Source: Gemmatimonadota bacterium
GTDB taxonomy: Bacteria; Gemmatimonadota; Gemmatimonadetes; Longimicrobiales; Gaopeijiaceae
DNA: 64,000 nt
Direction of reading: 5' to 3'
NCBI GenBank assembly: GCA_028874905.1
Contig: JAPPGZ010000073.1
Coordinates: forward strand, 62,001-126,000
Shown here: positions 35,121 to 43,772 of the stretch, piece by piece
Layout of the letters: the number at the start of each line of letters is the position of its first letter
How positions within the stretch are numbered: position 1 is the stretch's first letter
Made by a program: the position numbers and the translations under genes
Notes under the pieces: generated by a model
Databases searched by the model: none
The model's input: the letters and a program-made list of their open reading frames with translations, nothing else
Told to the model about the DNA's origin: nothing

Positions 35121-36473
35121 ATGAGTCCTCGTCGGCCCAGCCACCGTTCGCTCGTGCGGACGCTCAGCGACTTCGTCGTCGCCTTCCTCCTGCTGGGGGC
35201 GCTCACCGTGGCGCTGCCGGCCGCAGCGGCGGCGCAGGACCAGGATCACGTCCTGATTCGCGCGGCACGCATGATCGACGGCAAGGGGAACCTCATCGAA
35301 CCCGGTGCGGTCGTCGTCGCAGGCCACCGAATCGTCGCGGTGGGTGCCGACGACGCCACCCTGTCGGGCGATATCCTCGTCGATCTCGGCGACGCCACCA
35401 TCCTTCCCGGCCTGATCGACCTGCACACGCACCTCACCGACAAGGTCGGCACGCACTGGGAAGAGGTCCTGATCACGACCACCCCGGCCCAGGCCGCGCT
35501 CTACGGTGCGGCGAACGCGCTCACCACCCTGCGCGCCGGCTTCACCACGGTGCGCGACATGGGCCCGACCTGGTCCTACACCGACGTGGACCTGCGGGAC
35601 GCCATCAACGCGGGCGTGATCCCGGGGCCGCGCATGCAGGTGGCCGGCAACTACGTTTCGGCCACGGGGGGCGCCGGCGACGCCCGCCAGTTCTCGATCT
35701 ACGTGGACGTGCCCACCGTGCGGAACCTCGCCGATGGTGTCGATGCGGTGAGGGCGGCCGTCCGCACCAACCACAAGAACGGCGCCGACTTCACCAAGAT
35801 CCTGGCCACCGGCGCGGTATTGTCGCAGGGGCTGCCGCCCGGGGCGCAGCAGTACTCGGACGAGGAGCTGGCGGTGGCCGTCGAGGAGACGAACCGCTGG
35901 GGCCGCTTCACCGCCGCGCACGCGCACGGCACCGAGGGGATCAAGGCGGCGATCCGCGCCGGCGTCCGCACCGTTGATCACGGCTCGATGCTCGACGACG
36001 AGGCGATCGCGATGTTGCAGGAGAGCGACCACACGTACTACGTCCCGACGCTGTACGTGGGCGTGATCGTCCCGCGCGACGGGGCGGCGCTCGGCATCCC
36101 CGAGCCGCTCATCCAGCGCTCCATCGAGATGATGCGTTACCGCAACACCACCTTCCGCAGAGCCCTCGACGCCGGGCTGACGATCGGGTTCGGCACCGAT
36201 GCGGGCGTCTTCGAGCACGGCCACAACGCCCGCGAGTTCCAGATCCGGGTCGAGATCGGCGAGAGCGAAATGGACGCGATCACCTCGGCGACCAGCGTCT
36301 CGGCGATGATCATGGGCTGGGAGGAGGACGTGGGTTCGCTCGAAGCGGGGAAGTATGCGGACATCATCGCGGTTCCCGGCAACCCGCTCGACGACATCAC
36401 CGCGCTCGAGCGGGTGATGTGGGTGATGAAGGGCGGGGAAATCTACCGGGCCGATCCGGTGGAGGGGCGCTAG
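35121..36473 (+). CDS. Secreted amidohydrolase-family protein
   Basis: A 450-residue protein with a signal peptide (about residues 1-38, ending LPAAAAAQ). The amidohydrolase metal site shows HTH in GLIDLHTHLTD, a carboxylated-Lys candidate in FTKILATG, HAHG and the C-terminal GFGTDAGVFEHG. Members of this group hydrolyse dipeptides (Xaa-Pro), cyclic amides or similar small substrates. It lies between pdhC and lpdA, interrupting the usual order of the complex, and its stop codon is the TAG of the mini-repeat at 36471. Exact substrate unknown. Confidence 0.85.
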   Translation: MSPRRPSHRSLVRTLSDFVVAFLLLGALTVALPAAAAAQDQDHVLIRAARMIDGKGNLIEPGAVVVAGHRIVAVGADDATLSGDILVDLGDATILPGLIDLHTHLTDKVGTHWEEVLITTTPAQAALYGAANALTTLRAGFTTVRDMGPTWSYTDVDLRDAINAGVIPGPRMQVAGNYVSATGGAGDARQFSIYVDVPTVRNLADGVDAVRAAVRTNHKNGADFTKILATGAVLSQGLPPGAQQYSDEELAVAVEETNRWGRFTAAHAHGTEGIKAAIRAGVRTVDHGSMLDDEAIAMLQESDHTYYVPTLYVGVIVPRDGAALGIPEPLIQRSIEMMRYRNTTFRRALDAGLTIGFGTDAGVFEHGHNAREFQIRVEIGESEMDAITSATSVSAMIMGWEEDVGSLEAGKYADIIAVPGNPLDDITALERVMWVMKGGEIYRADPVEGR

Positions 36474-36496
36474 CAGGTTAGCTTTCCACGGGCTGC
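36471..36496 (+). repeat. Collapsed remnant of the inverted-end repeat family
   Basis: TAGCAG followed at once by GTTAGCTTTCCACGGGCTGC reads like the left end of the element joined directly to its right end, with the interior lost. TAG is the amidohydrolase stop codon, as in copies 2 to 4. At 26 bp the match could be accidental; its placement on a stop codon makes it more believable. Confidence 0.5.
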
Positions 36497-36538
36497 CGAC
36501 CGCGGTTTCGGAATCACACCCTGAAGAGAGGTTTTCCC

Positions 36539-37957
36539 TTGGCAGGCAATTCGCAGAGCAAGACCGACTTCGATGTCATCGTCATCGGTGGCGGGCCCGG
36601 GGGGTACGTCGCGGCCATCCGGGCCGGCCAACTGGGCCTCAGGACGGCTTGCGTGGAAGCCGACAAGCTGGGCGGCGTGTGCCTGAACGTCGGGTGCATC
36701 CCGACCAAGGCGCTTCTGAGCAGCGCGCTGCTGGTCAATGAACTCAAGAAGGCGGACGGACACGGCATCACCTTCGAGGGGCTCACGGTCGACCTCGCGC
36801 CGGCCCAGGCGCGCAGCCGGCAGGTCGCGAATCGCCTTTCCAACGGCGTGAGCTTCCTTCTCAAGAAGAACAAGGTCGAGCACATCGAGGGGTACGGTCG
36901 AATGCTGGGCGGAGGGGCGGTGGAGGTCGAGAAGGAAGGGGACAAGCGCACCGTCACCGCGAAGGACATCATCATCGCGACCGGTTCGCGGCCGCGCAGC
37001 CTCCCCTTCCTCGAGATCGACGAGGAGCGGATCTGGTCGTCGACCGGCGCGCTCTTCCAGGACAAGGCTCCAGAGACGCTCGTGGTTGTCGGCGCGGGCG
37101 CGGTCGGTGTGGAGTTTGCGGACATCTACAACGCCTACGGGACGAAGGTGACCCTCATCGAGGCCCTCGATCGCATCCTGCCGCTGGAGGACAAGGACTC
37201 GTCACGCACCGTGGCTCAGGCGTTCAAGAAGCGGAAGATGGACATCTTCACGAGTGCCCGCGTGGAGAGCACCGTGGCTCGTGAGGACGGTGTCACGATC
37301 TCCTTCACGGACAAGCGCGACAACGCGCACACTCTCGATGTGGACTACGTCCTGTCCGCGGTCGGGCGGATTCCGAATACGGAAGACATCGGCGCCGAGG
37401 CGGCGGGCGTGAAGCTGACCGAGCGCGGCGGATTCGTCGCGGTGGACGGGACCATGCGAACCAGCGTGCCCGGGATATGGGCGGTGGGCGACTGTGCGGG
37501 CGAACAGCTGCTGGCCCACAAGGGGATGCACGAGGGCGTTGTGGCGGCCGAGCACATTGCTGGCGTTGGACACCACACGGTCGACTACGGCAACGTCCCC
37601 AACTGCACCTACTGCCACCCCGAGGTGGCGTCCGTGGGCCTCACCGAGGAACAGGCGCGCGAGAAGGGCCTCGACATCGACGTCGGGAAGTTCCCCTGGG
37701 CGGGCAACGGCCGGGCCCTGGCGGGCGGGGACTCCACCGGATTCGTCAAGGTGATCCGCGACAAGCGCTACTCCGAGGTCGTCGGGGCGCACATCGTCGG
37801 GCCGCACGCCACCGAGCTCATCGCGGAGTTCGTGATGGCCCGGCACCTGGAGTCGACCGTGGAGGAGATCGACCTGGCAATGCACCCGCACCCGACGCTG
37901 TCGGAGGCGGTAGCAGAGGGCGCACTCGGGGCGCTGGGGCGGGCGCTGCACGTTTAG
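36539..37957 (+). CDS. lpdA: Dihydrolipoamide dehydrogenase (E3)
   Basis: A 472-residue FAD disulfide oxidoreductase with a TTG start. The FAD motif VIGGGPGGYVAA, the redox pair GGVCLNVGCIPTKALL, the NAD motif VVGAGAVGVEFADIY and the catalytic HPHPTLSE at the C-terminus are all present. It reoxidises the lipoyl groups of PdhC (and any other 2-oxoacid complex). Its stop codon TAG is the first three bases of repeat copy 4. Confidence 0.96.
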   Translation: MAGNSQSKTDFDVIVIGGGPGGYVAAIRAGQLGLRTACVEADKLGGVCLNVGCIPTKALLSSALLVNELKKADGHGITFEGLTVDLAPAQARSRQVANRLSNGVSFLLKKNKVEHIEGYGRMLGGGAVEVEKEGDKRTVTAKDIIIATGSRPRSLPFLEIDEERIWSSTGALFQDKAPETLVVVGAGAVGVEFADIYNAYGTKVTLIEALDRILPLEDKDSSRTVAQAFKKRKMDIFTSARVESTVAREDGVTISFTDKRDNAHTLDVDYVLSAVGRIPNTEDIGAEAAGVKLTERGGFVAVDGTMRTSVPGIWAVGDCAGEQLLAHKGMHEGVVAAEHIAGVGHHTVDYGNVPNCTYCHPEVASVGLTEEQAREKGLDIDVGKFPWAGNGRALAGGDSTGFVKVIRDKRYSEVVGAHIVGPHATELIAEFVMARHLESTVEEIDLAMHPHPTLSEAVAEGALGALGRALHV

Positions 37958-38016
37958 CAGCCCGCGGACAAAATCCCCCCGGCATTCGGTCGGCGATGCA
38001 TCCGGGCCGGCGCCCT
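37955..38016 (-). repeat. Inverted-end repeat element, copy 4 (truncated)
   Basis: TAGCAGCCCGCGGACAAAAT at 37955 followed by CCCCCCGGCATTCGGTCGGC and GATGCATCCGGGCCGG matches the left part of copy 3 closely. The match stops at about 38016. The central hairpin block and the other end are missing. It sits on the lpdA stop codon and ends about 75 bp before the S9 peptidase start. Confidence 0.75.
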
Positions 38017-38090
38017 GCTGTCCAATTGCCGGCTGCCGGCCCATCTTGAGGCCGGTTCCCCGCATTCGCCCGCATCGCAGGAGGTCTTCC

Positions 38091-40148
38091 ATGAAGGCCG
38101 TGGTCCCCGCCGTCACATTCATCGCCGTGCTCGCCGCGGTCGCCCCCGAATCCGTCCGTGCTCAGGTCCCCACCCCCCTCGCCCTCGAGACCTGGCTCGA
38201 CTGGGAGCGCGTCTCGGACCCCAGGATCTCGCCCGACGGATCGGCCGTCGTCTACACGCGCGGCTGGGTCGACAAGATCAACGACCGTTGGGAATCGTCG
38301 ATCCACATCGTCGACTCGGACGGCTCGCGCCCCCGCAACCTGATCGCAGGCGCCTCACCGCGCTGGTCGCCCAACGGGGACCGGATCGCCTTCCTCGCCG
38401 CCGACGACGGGGGCAACACGCAGATCTTCGTGCGCTGGATGGACGCCGAAGGCGCGGTATCGCAAGTCACCCGGGTCGAAGAGGGCCCCTCCGCCCCGGA
38501 GTGGTCGCCCGACGGAACGCGGCTGGCGTTCACCATGAGCGTGCCCGCCGAAAACCCGAGCGCGCGCCACTGGCAGGTTTCGCTGCCGAGGCCCGAGGGC
38601 GCCGACTGGACCCCCGGCCCCCGCATCATCGAGAGCCTGGTCTACCGCCAGGACCGCGTCGGGTTCCTCGACGAGAGCTTCCGCCACATCTTCGTCGTGC
38701 CGGCGGACGGGGGCACGCCGCGGCAGCTCACCGGCGGGGACTACAACTACGGGGCGCCCGTCTGGGAGCCGAACGGCGAGACACTGCTCTTCAGCGGCCT
38801 GATCGAAGACGACGCGCTCTACAGGTGGCAGGAGAGCGAGGTCTACAGGCTCGGCGTCGATTCGGGCGAGCTGCACCAGGTGACCGCGCGCAAGGGGCCT
38901 GACGGAGCGCCGGCACCCTCGCCCGACGGAAGCATGATCGCCTACGTCGGTCACGACACGACCACCTTCGACTACATCGAGTCCACGCTCTACGTGATGA
39001 ACGCCGACGGCTCGAACCCGAGGGCGCTCACCAGCGAACTCGACCGCACGCCGCGCGGCCTGCAGTGGGCGCCGGATGGCCGAGGCGTCTACTTCAACGT
39101 CCAGGCCGATGGCTACGCAAACATCATGTACGCGTCGATCGACGGAGTTGTGCGCGCCGCGAGCGAAGGTCCGCAGATGTTCTCGCTGAACGACGTCAGC
39201 GCGGGTGGCATGGCGGTGGGGACGTGGGGCGACGCCCACGAGCCCGGCGATGTCTACGCCTTCCCCGTGGACCGGCTGCAGCAGCGTACGCGCCTCACGG
39301 ACGTCAACGCGGACGTGCTGGCCGGGGTGACCCTGGGAGAAGTGGAACAGATCTGGGCGGAGTCGTCGCACGACGGACTGCCGATCCACGGCTGGGTCAT
39401 CAAGCCGCCCGGCTTCCGTGCGGGGATCAGCTACCCGATGATGCTCGTCATCCACGGCGGACCCCACGGCATGTACAACGGGGGCTTCAACTTCGCCTGG
39501 CAGGAACACGCGGCCAACGGCTACGTGGTGCTGTACACCAATCCGCGCGGAAGCTCCGGGTACGGCACCGAGTTCGGCAACGCGATCCAGTACGACTACC
39601 CCAACAACGACTTCCACGACCTCATGTCCAGCGTGGACGAGCTGATCTCGCGCGGCTACGTGGACGAGGACAACATGTTCGTCTACGGCTGCTCGGGCGG
39701 CGGCGTGCTCACCGCCTGGGTCGTGGGACACACCGACCGCTTCCGCGCGGCCTCGTCAAACTGTCCGGTGACCAACTGGTTGGCCTTCCCCGGGGAGGTC
39801 GACGGGAACCCGCTGCGCTGGTACGCGGACTTCGAGCACTTTCCCTGGGAAGACCCGAGCGAGCACATCCGGCGCTCTCCGATCATGTACGTCGGCAACG
39901 TGACCACGCCGACCATGCTGATGACCGGCGAGCTCGACCTCCGCACGCCGATGTCGCAGACCGAGCAGTTCTACCAGGCGCTCAAGGCGCAGAAGAAGCC
40001 CACGGCGATGCTGCGATTCCAGGGCGAGTGGCACGGCACGTCGCGAATCCCTTCGAACTTCCTGCGCACTCAACTATACCTGCGGAAGTGGTTTGAGCGC
40101 TGGGGCACCCACGATGACGGGAGAGCGGCGACCCAATCCGGGACCTGA
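38091..40148 (+). CDS. Secreted S9-family prolyl oligopeptidase
   Basis: A 685-residue serine peptidase with a signal peptide (MKAVVPAVTFIAVLAAVAPES...), a WD40/TolB-like beta-propeller (about residues 40-400) and an alpha/beta-hydrolase domain. The catalytic Ser is S535 in YGCSGGG, the Asp is in TGELDLRTP and the His in GEWHGTS. A GCAGGAGG ribosome site lies 10 bp before the ATG at 38091; upstream start codons in frame are not used. It removes dipeptides or oligopeptides outside the inner membrane. Confidence 0.93.
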   Translation: MKAVVPAVTFIAVLAAVAPESVRAQVPTPLALETWLDWERVSDPRISPDGSAVVYTRGWVDKINDRWESSIHIVDSDGSRPRNLIAGASPRWSPNGDRIAFLAADDGGNTQIFVRWMDAEGAVSQVTRVEEGPSAPEWSPDGTRLAFTMSVPAENPSARHWQVSLPRPEGADWTPGPRIIESLVYRQDRVGFLDESFRHIFVVPADGGTPRQLTGGDYNYGAPVWEPNGETLLFSGLIEDDALYRWQESEVYRLGVDSGELHQVTARKGPDGAPAPSPDGSMIAYVGHDTTTFDYIESTLYVMNADGSNPRALTSELDRTPRGLQWAPDGRGVYFNVQADGYANIMYASIDGVVRAASEGPQMFSLNDVSAGGMAVGTWGDAHEPGDVYAFPVDRLQQRTRLTDVNADVLAGVTLGEVEQIWAESSHDGLPIHGWVIKPPGFRAGISYPMMLVIHGGPHGMYNGGFNFAWQEHAANGYVVLYTNPRGSSGYGTEFGNAIQYDYPNNDFHDLMSSVDELISRGYVDEDNMFVYGCSGGGVLTAWVVGHTDRFRAASSNCPVTNWLAFPGEVDGNPLRWYADFEHFPWEDPSEHIRRSPIMYVGNVTTPTMLMTGELDLRTPMSQTEQFYQALKAQKKPTAMLRFQGEWHGTSRIPSNFLRTQLYLRKWFERWGTHDDGRAATQSGT

Positions 40149-40202
40149 TGTGGTTTCCAGGAGCATTCTGACGACGATGCCGCCGGACTCGCCGGGGCGT
40201 GG

Positions 40203-41525
40203 TCACGGCGGCGCCACCAGCTCCATTGCGGCGACCGCCATCACCTGCGTGCTCGCCACGATATCGTCCACGGCGCACGATTCGTCCGGCTGGTGCGCCT
40301 CTTCCAGCGGCCCGGGCCCGTAGGCCACGCAGTGCTCCACACCCGCGATCCGCGCGAAGTGCTTCTGGTCGTACGTGCCGGGACTGGCCACCTGCTCGGC
40401 GTCGGCACCCGTCACGGTCCGCACCGCCCGTGACAACGCCGCCACCAGCGGGGAACCCCGCGGCGCCCAGGTGGGGTGCACGGTCATGCGGTCCTCGATG
40501 GTGAAGCGGCGTCCCGGCTCCGCCGCCGCGACGGCCGCTACGAGGCGGACGATCTCGTCCCGCACTTCGTCGAAGGGCTCTTCCGGGATGAAGCGCCGGT
40601 CGCAGGTGGCCGTGCAGCGGTCCGCGACGCAGGGCGACTGGGAGGACTCGCCCGCCTGCCCGCCGATGATGGCGTTGACGTTGAGCGACGGGTGCCGCGA
40701 CGGCTCCGGCACGACAGGCAGTTCGGAAAGGCGGGCGTCGAGGTCGGGACCGAGCTGCGTGCGGAAGGCCTCCAGCAGCGCGCCCATGTCGTCGATGGCG
40801 CTCCGGCCCAGGTGGCTCATGCTGCCGTGCGCGGTGTAGCCGTGGGCGACGACGTCGAACCAGTAGACGCCGCGGTGCCCCACACAGACCCGCGCCGGCC
40901 CGAAGGGTTCCGGGATGATCGCGAAGTCCGTGTTCTCCGCCGAGATGACCCCCGCTTCGCACAGGTGGGCCACGCCGGCGAAGCCTCCGCTCTCCTCGTC
41001 CACGGTCGCGCTGAAGTCGATCCCGCCCCGCAGCCGGACACCGGCCCTGCGGAGAGCTTCGACCGCGAAGATCGCCGCCGCGAGCCCCGACTTCATGTCG
41101 GAGGCGCCGCGCCCATGAATGCGCCCGTCGCGCACGAGTCCGCCAAACGGGTCGACCGTCCAGTCATCCCCCGGCGGAACCACGTCGAAGTGACCGTTCA
41201 GGTGCAGCCGCGGGCGCGCGCCTGCATCGCCGCTACGACCGACCACGTTGATTCGCGGATGGTCCGGTGTGTGCTCCGCCCGACCCTCCGCCGCCACGTA
41301 CTGCACGGCCATCCCGGCCTCCCGCAGCCGCCTGTGGATCAATTCCGCGCACTCGCGGTAGAAGTCCCCCGGGGGATTGACCGTGGGGATGCGAATCAGG
41401 TCGCCGGTGAACTCGACGATTTCGTCCCGCGCGGACTCCGCCTCTGCCAGGACGCGGTCGATGAGGTCGGCCCTGCCCGGTCGTCGCTCGGGCGTGCCCG
41501 GCCGTCGCCTAGGCGCCGGACGCAC
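40203..41525 (-). CDS. ArgE/DapE-family M20 peptidase/deacylase
   Basis: A 440-residue M20 enzyme with metal ligands GHFDVVP (His, Asp), GASDMKSG (Asp) and EESGG (Glu pair), and the dimerisation domain between them. The start GTG at 41525 gives a short Arg/Pro-rich extension; DLIDRVLAEAES a little later is where homology seems to begin. The family covers acetylornithine deacetylase, succinyl-diaminopimelate desuccinylase and N-acyl amino-acid hydrolases; which one applies is not clear. It is convergent with the S9 gene and divergent from the SDR. Confidence 0.87.
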   Translation of the reverse strand: MRPAPRRRPGTPERRPGRADLIDRVLAEAESARDEIVEFTGDLIRIPTVNPPGDFYRECAELIHRRLREAGMAVQYVAAEGRAEHTPDHPRINVVGRSGDAGARPRLHLNGHFDVVPPGDDWTVDPFGGLVRDGRIHGRGASDMKSGLAAAIFAVEALRRAGVRLRGGIDFSATVDEESGGFAGVAHLCEAGVISAENTDFAIIPEPFGPARVCVGHRGVYWFDVVAHGYTAHGSMSHLGRSAIDDMGALLEAFRTQLGPDLDARLSELPVVPEPSRHPSLNVNAIIGGQAGESSQSPCVADRCTATCDRRFIPEEPFDEVRDEIVRLVAAVAAAEPGRRFTIEDRMTVHPTWAPRGSPLVAALSRAVRTVTGADAEQVASPGTYDQKHFARIAGVEHCVAYGPGPLEEAHQPDESCAVDDIVASTQVMAVAAMELVAPP

Positions 41526-41572
41526 CCTCGAGCCCTTCCGGTTGTTCCGGGCGGGTGGAATGGTTCCCCATG

Positions 41573-41610
41573 GTAAACTCCAGTTTACATTGTGTCACCT
41601 TGAGTTTACA
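41573..41610. promoter_or_regulatory. Operator-like inverted repeat between divergent genes
   Basis: GTAAACTCCAGTTTAC (41573-41588) is a perfect 7-bp inverted repeat with a 2-base centre, and a third half-site AGTTTACA lies at 41603. The cluster is in the 132-bp gap between the M20 gene and the SDR gene and is richer in A+T than its surroundings. This arrangement suits a dimeric repressor that controls one or both divergent genes. Confidence 0.5.
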
Positions 41611-41657
41611 AGCGAGGCCGGCGTGAGAACCAACACGATGCGGCCCGAGGAGAGCAA

Positions 41658-42470
41658 ATGGACGAAGAGAGGCCCATGAAGGACATGTTCAGTCTGGCCG
41701 GACGCAACGCCGCGGTGGTCGGCGCGGGCTCCGGCATTGGAGAGGCGGTCGCGGTCGGATGCGCGGAAGCCGGCGCGCACGTGCACTGCCTGGACATCGA
41801 CGGGGAAGGTGCCGGGAGGACGGCGGCGGCGATCCGCGCGGCCGCGAAGGACGACCGCGCCACCAGCGCGCAACTCGACATCCTCGACGGACCCGCCGTC
41901 TCCGCCGCTTTCGAGGCGATAACAGCCAATTACGGGTCGCTGGACGTCGTCGTGTGCACGCCCGGGGTGAACGTACGCAAGCCTCTCCTCGACTACTCCG
42001 ACGACGAGATCGACCGGGTGCTCGGCCTCAACCTCAAGGGCGGAGCGCACGTCATCCAGTCCGCCGGACGGATCATGCGGGAGCAGGGGAGGGGCTCGAT
42101 CATCCTCTTCAGTTCGGTCCGGTCGGTTGTCGTCGAGCCGGGCCAGAGCATGTACGCGGCCACGAAGGCCGGCATCGTGCAGATGGTCCGCGCGGCGGCC
42201 GCCGAGCTGGGGCCGCACGGGGTGCGCGTCAACGCGATGGCGCCCGGGGTGATCGACACGCCCCTCACGGCTCCGATCAAGGACCGGCCCGAGTGGTACC
42301 GCGCCTACGCGGAGGGCAGCATTCTCGGGCGCTGGGGGGGTGCCCGCGAGATGGCCGGCCCTACGGTCTTCCTCGCCTCCGACGCGGCAAGCTATGTGAC
42401 CGGGGCGGTGCTCTTCGCCGACGGTGGCTGGACGGCGATCGACGGGAGGTTCACGCCACCCGGGATGTGA
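41658..42470 (+). CDS. SDR-family NAD(P)-dependent oxidoreductase
   Basis: A 270-residue short-chain dehydrogenase. The cofactor motif is GAGSGIGEAVAVG, the core NAG motif is varied (CTPGVN), the catalytic Ser/Tyr/Lys are in SVRSVV and YAATKAGI, and the C-terminal AMAPGVIDTPL is typical. Start at the ATG 41658 with GGAG upstream; MKDMFSLAG seven codons on is an alternative. Substrate unknown. Divergent from an M20 deacylase with an operator-like repeat between. Confidence 0.9.
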   Translation: MDEERPMKDMFSLAGRNAAVVGAGSGIGEAVAVGCAEAGAHVHCLDIDGEGAGRTAAAIRAAAKDDRATSAQLDILDGPAVSAAFEAITANYGSLDVVVCTPGVNVRKPLLDYSDDEIDRVLGLNLKGGAHVIQSAGRIMREQGRGSIILFSSVRSVVVEPGQSMYAATKAGIVQMVRAAAAELGPHGVRVNAMAPGVIDTPLTAPIKDRPEWYRAYAEGSILGRWGGAREMAGPTVFLASDAASYVTGAVLFADGGWTAIDGRFTPPGM

Positions 42471-42482
42471 GGACGGCTCACG

Positions 42483-43694
42483 CTATAGGTCCGGCTCTAT
42501 CCCCTTGATCGTCAGCACCCGGAAAACGGCCTCGCCGATCTTGTTGTTCGGCGTCGAAGCGCCAGCGGTAATCCCCAGTTCGAAGGAACCCGGCGGCAGC
42601 CAGTCCAGTTCGGTGACTTCGGGCGACTGCGGATCCAGTCCGGGCTTGTGGTGGATCGCGCCGGTGTCCATGTCTATGCACGACGCGTCCTTGATGTGAT
42701 AGGTCTCGGTGTACTCGCGGCACAGGTGGGCGAGGTGGTTCGTGTTCGACGAGTTGTAGCCGCCCACCACGATCATGATGTCGGGGGGCTCGCGCATCAT
42801 CTCGAGCACGGCGTCCTGACGCTCCTGAGTCGCGGAGCAGATGGTCCCGAAGGACCGGAAGTGCTCTTCCGCGTGGTCCTCCCCCTTCGCGGCAGCCATC
42901 ATCTCGCGCAGGCGGGCGCCGATGGCGAGCGATTCGGTTGCGAGCATCGTGGTCTGGTTGGCCACGCCGATCTTGAGGAGATCGGCGTCGGGATCGAAGC
43001 CCTCGGAGGTGCGGTCGGTGAAGCGCCGTAGAAAATCGTCGCGGCTCGGCGCATCGGGGTGGCCGGTCATGTAGGCTCCCACGGTCTCCGCTTCCGCCAT
43101 GTCCCGAACGATGATGTACTTGCCGCCTTCGTGCTTGTGCACCTGGCTTGCCGTCGCCCGCGACTCCTCGTGCTTGTACTTGCCGTGGATCACGGCGGTG
43201 TAGCCGTCGCGAGCGTATCCGTTGACGCGCTTCCAGACCAGCAGGACGGAGCCGCAGGTGGTGTCGACCAGAATGCAGCCGATGTCCTGGAGCTTTTTCA
43301 TGTCGCCGATCGTGACTCCGAAGGCGGGGATGATCACGACATCCTCGGCGGCGATGTGGCCGTAGTCGAAGTCGCCGTCCTCTCCGGGAAGGAGCATTTC
43401 GATGCCCATCTCCGCGAGCCGCCGGTTCACGTGCGGGTTGTGAATGATCTCGCCGACGAGGTAGATGCGCTTGTCCGGGAACTTGTGGCGCGCTTCATAG
43501 GCGTAGTCGATGGCGCGGTCGACCCCGTAGCAGAAACCGAAATCCTTGGCCAGACGTACCTTGATATCGCCGAACCTGTCGGTGTAGGCGCGTGACCGGA
43601 TGCGCTCGACGATGGCCGAGTGGTACTCGGAATCGATGAGCGGCCTGACCTCGGCCTTGAGCCCGAAGCCTTTACGGAAGTAAGTCTGCTGCAT
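42483..43694 (-). CDS. ispH: 4-hydroxy-3-methylbut-2-enyl diphosphate reductase, long form
   Basis: A 403-residue Fe-S enzyme, the last step of the MEP isoprenoid pathway. The three cluster cysteines are in AKDFGFCYGVDRA, DTTCGSV and GTICSATQERQDAV. At over 400 residues it belongs to the long group also found in cyanobacteria, plants and several environmental phyla, not the 310-residue E. coli type. Start taken at MQQTYFRKGFG (43694); an ATG six codons earlier is possible. It is divergent from fxsA and has a palindrome at its promoter. Confidence 0.95.
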   Translation of the reverse strand: MQQTYFRKGFGLKAEVRPLIDSEYHSAIVERIRSRAYTDRFGDIKVRLAKDFGFCYGVDRAIDYAYEARHKFPDKRIYLVGEIIHNPHVNRRLAEMGIEMLLPGEDGDFDYGHIAAEDVVIIPAFGVTIGDMKKLQDIGCILVDTTCGSVLLVWKRVNGYARDGYTAVIHGKYKHEESRATASQVHKHEGGKYIIVRDMAEAETVGAYMTGHPDAPSRDDFLRRFTDRTSEGFDPDADLLKIGVANQTTMLATESLAIGARLREMMAAAKGEDHAEEHFRSFGTICSATQERQDAVLEMMREPPDIMIVVGGYNSSNTNHLAHLCREYTETYHIKDASCIDMDTGAIHHKPGLDPQSPEVTELDWLPPGSFELGITAGASTPNNKIGEAVFRVLTIKGIEPDL

Positions 43695-43708
43695 GGTCCG
43701 AAGAATAT

Positions 43709-43720
43709 ACATTGCAATGT
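43709..43720. promoter_or_regulatory. Perfect 12-bp palindrome in the ispH-fxsA divergent gap
   Basis: ACATTGCAATGT lies within 15 bases of the likely ispH start and is flanked by a further inverted pair, GGTCC (43695-43699) and GGACC (43721-43725). It could be an operator for a dimeric regulator of ispH or fxsA. Confidence 0.4.
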
Positions 43721-43772
43721 GGACCGGGGGTATTCTCCGGGGATTTCAGAACCGCGAATTGGAGCCGAGGCA

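Noticed and set aside
40093-40323. A 76-codon frame between the S9 and M20 genes
   Set aside because: It overlaps the S9 end and the M20 C-terminus and has no ribosome site or recognisable domain.
41573-41588. LexA (SOS) box at the inverted repeat
   Set aside because: GTAAACTCCAGTTTAC does not fit CTGT-N8-ACAG or GAAC-N4-GTTC; it is kept only as an unassigned operator candidate.
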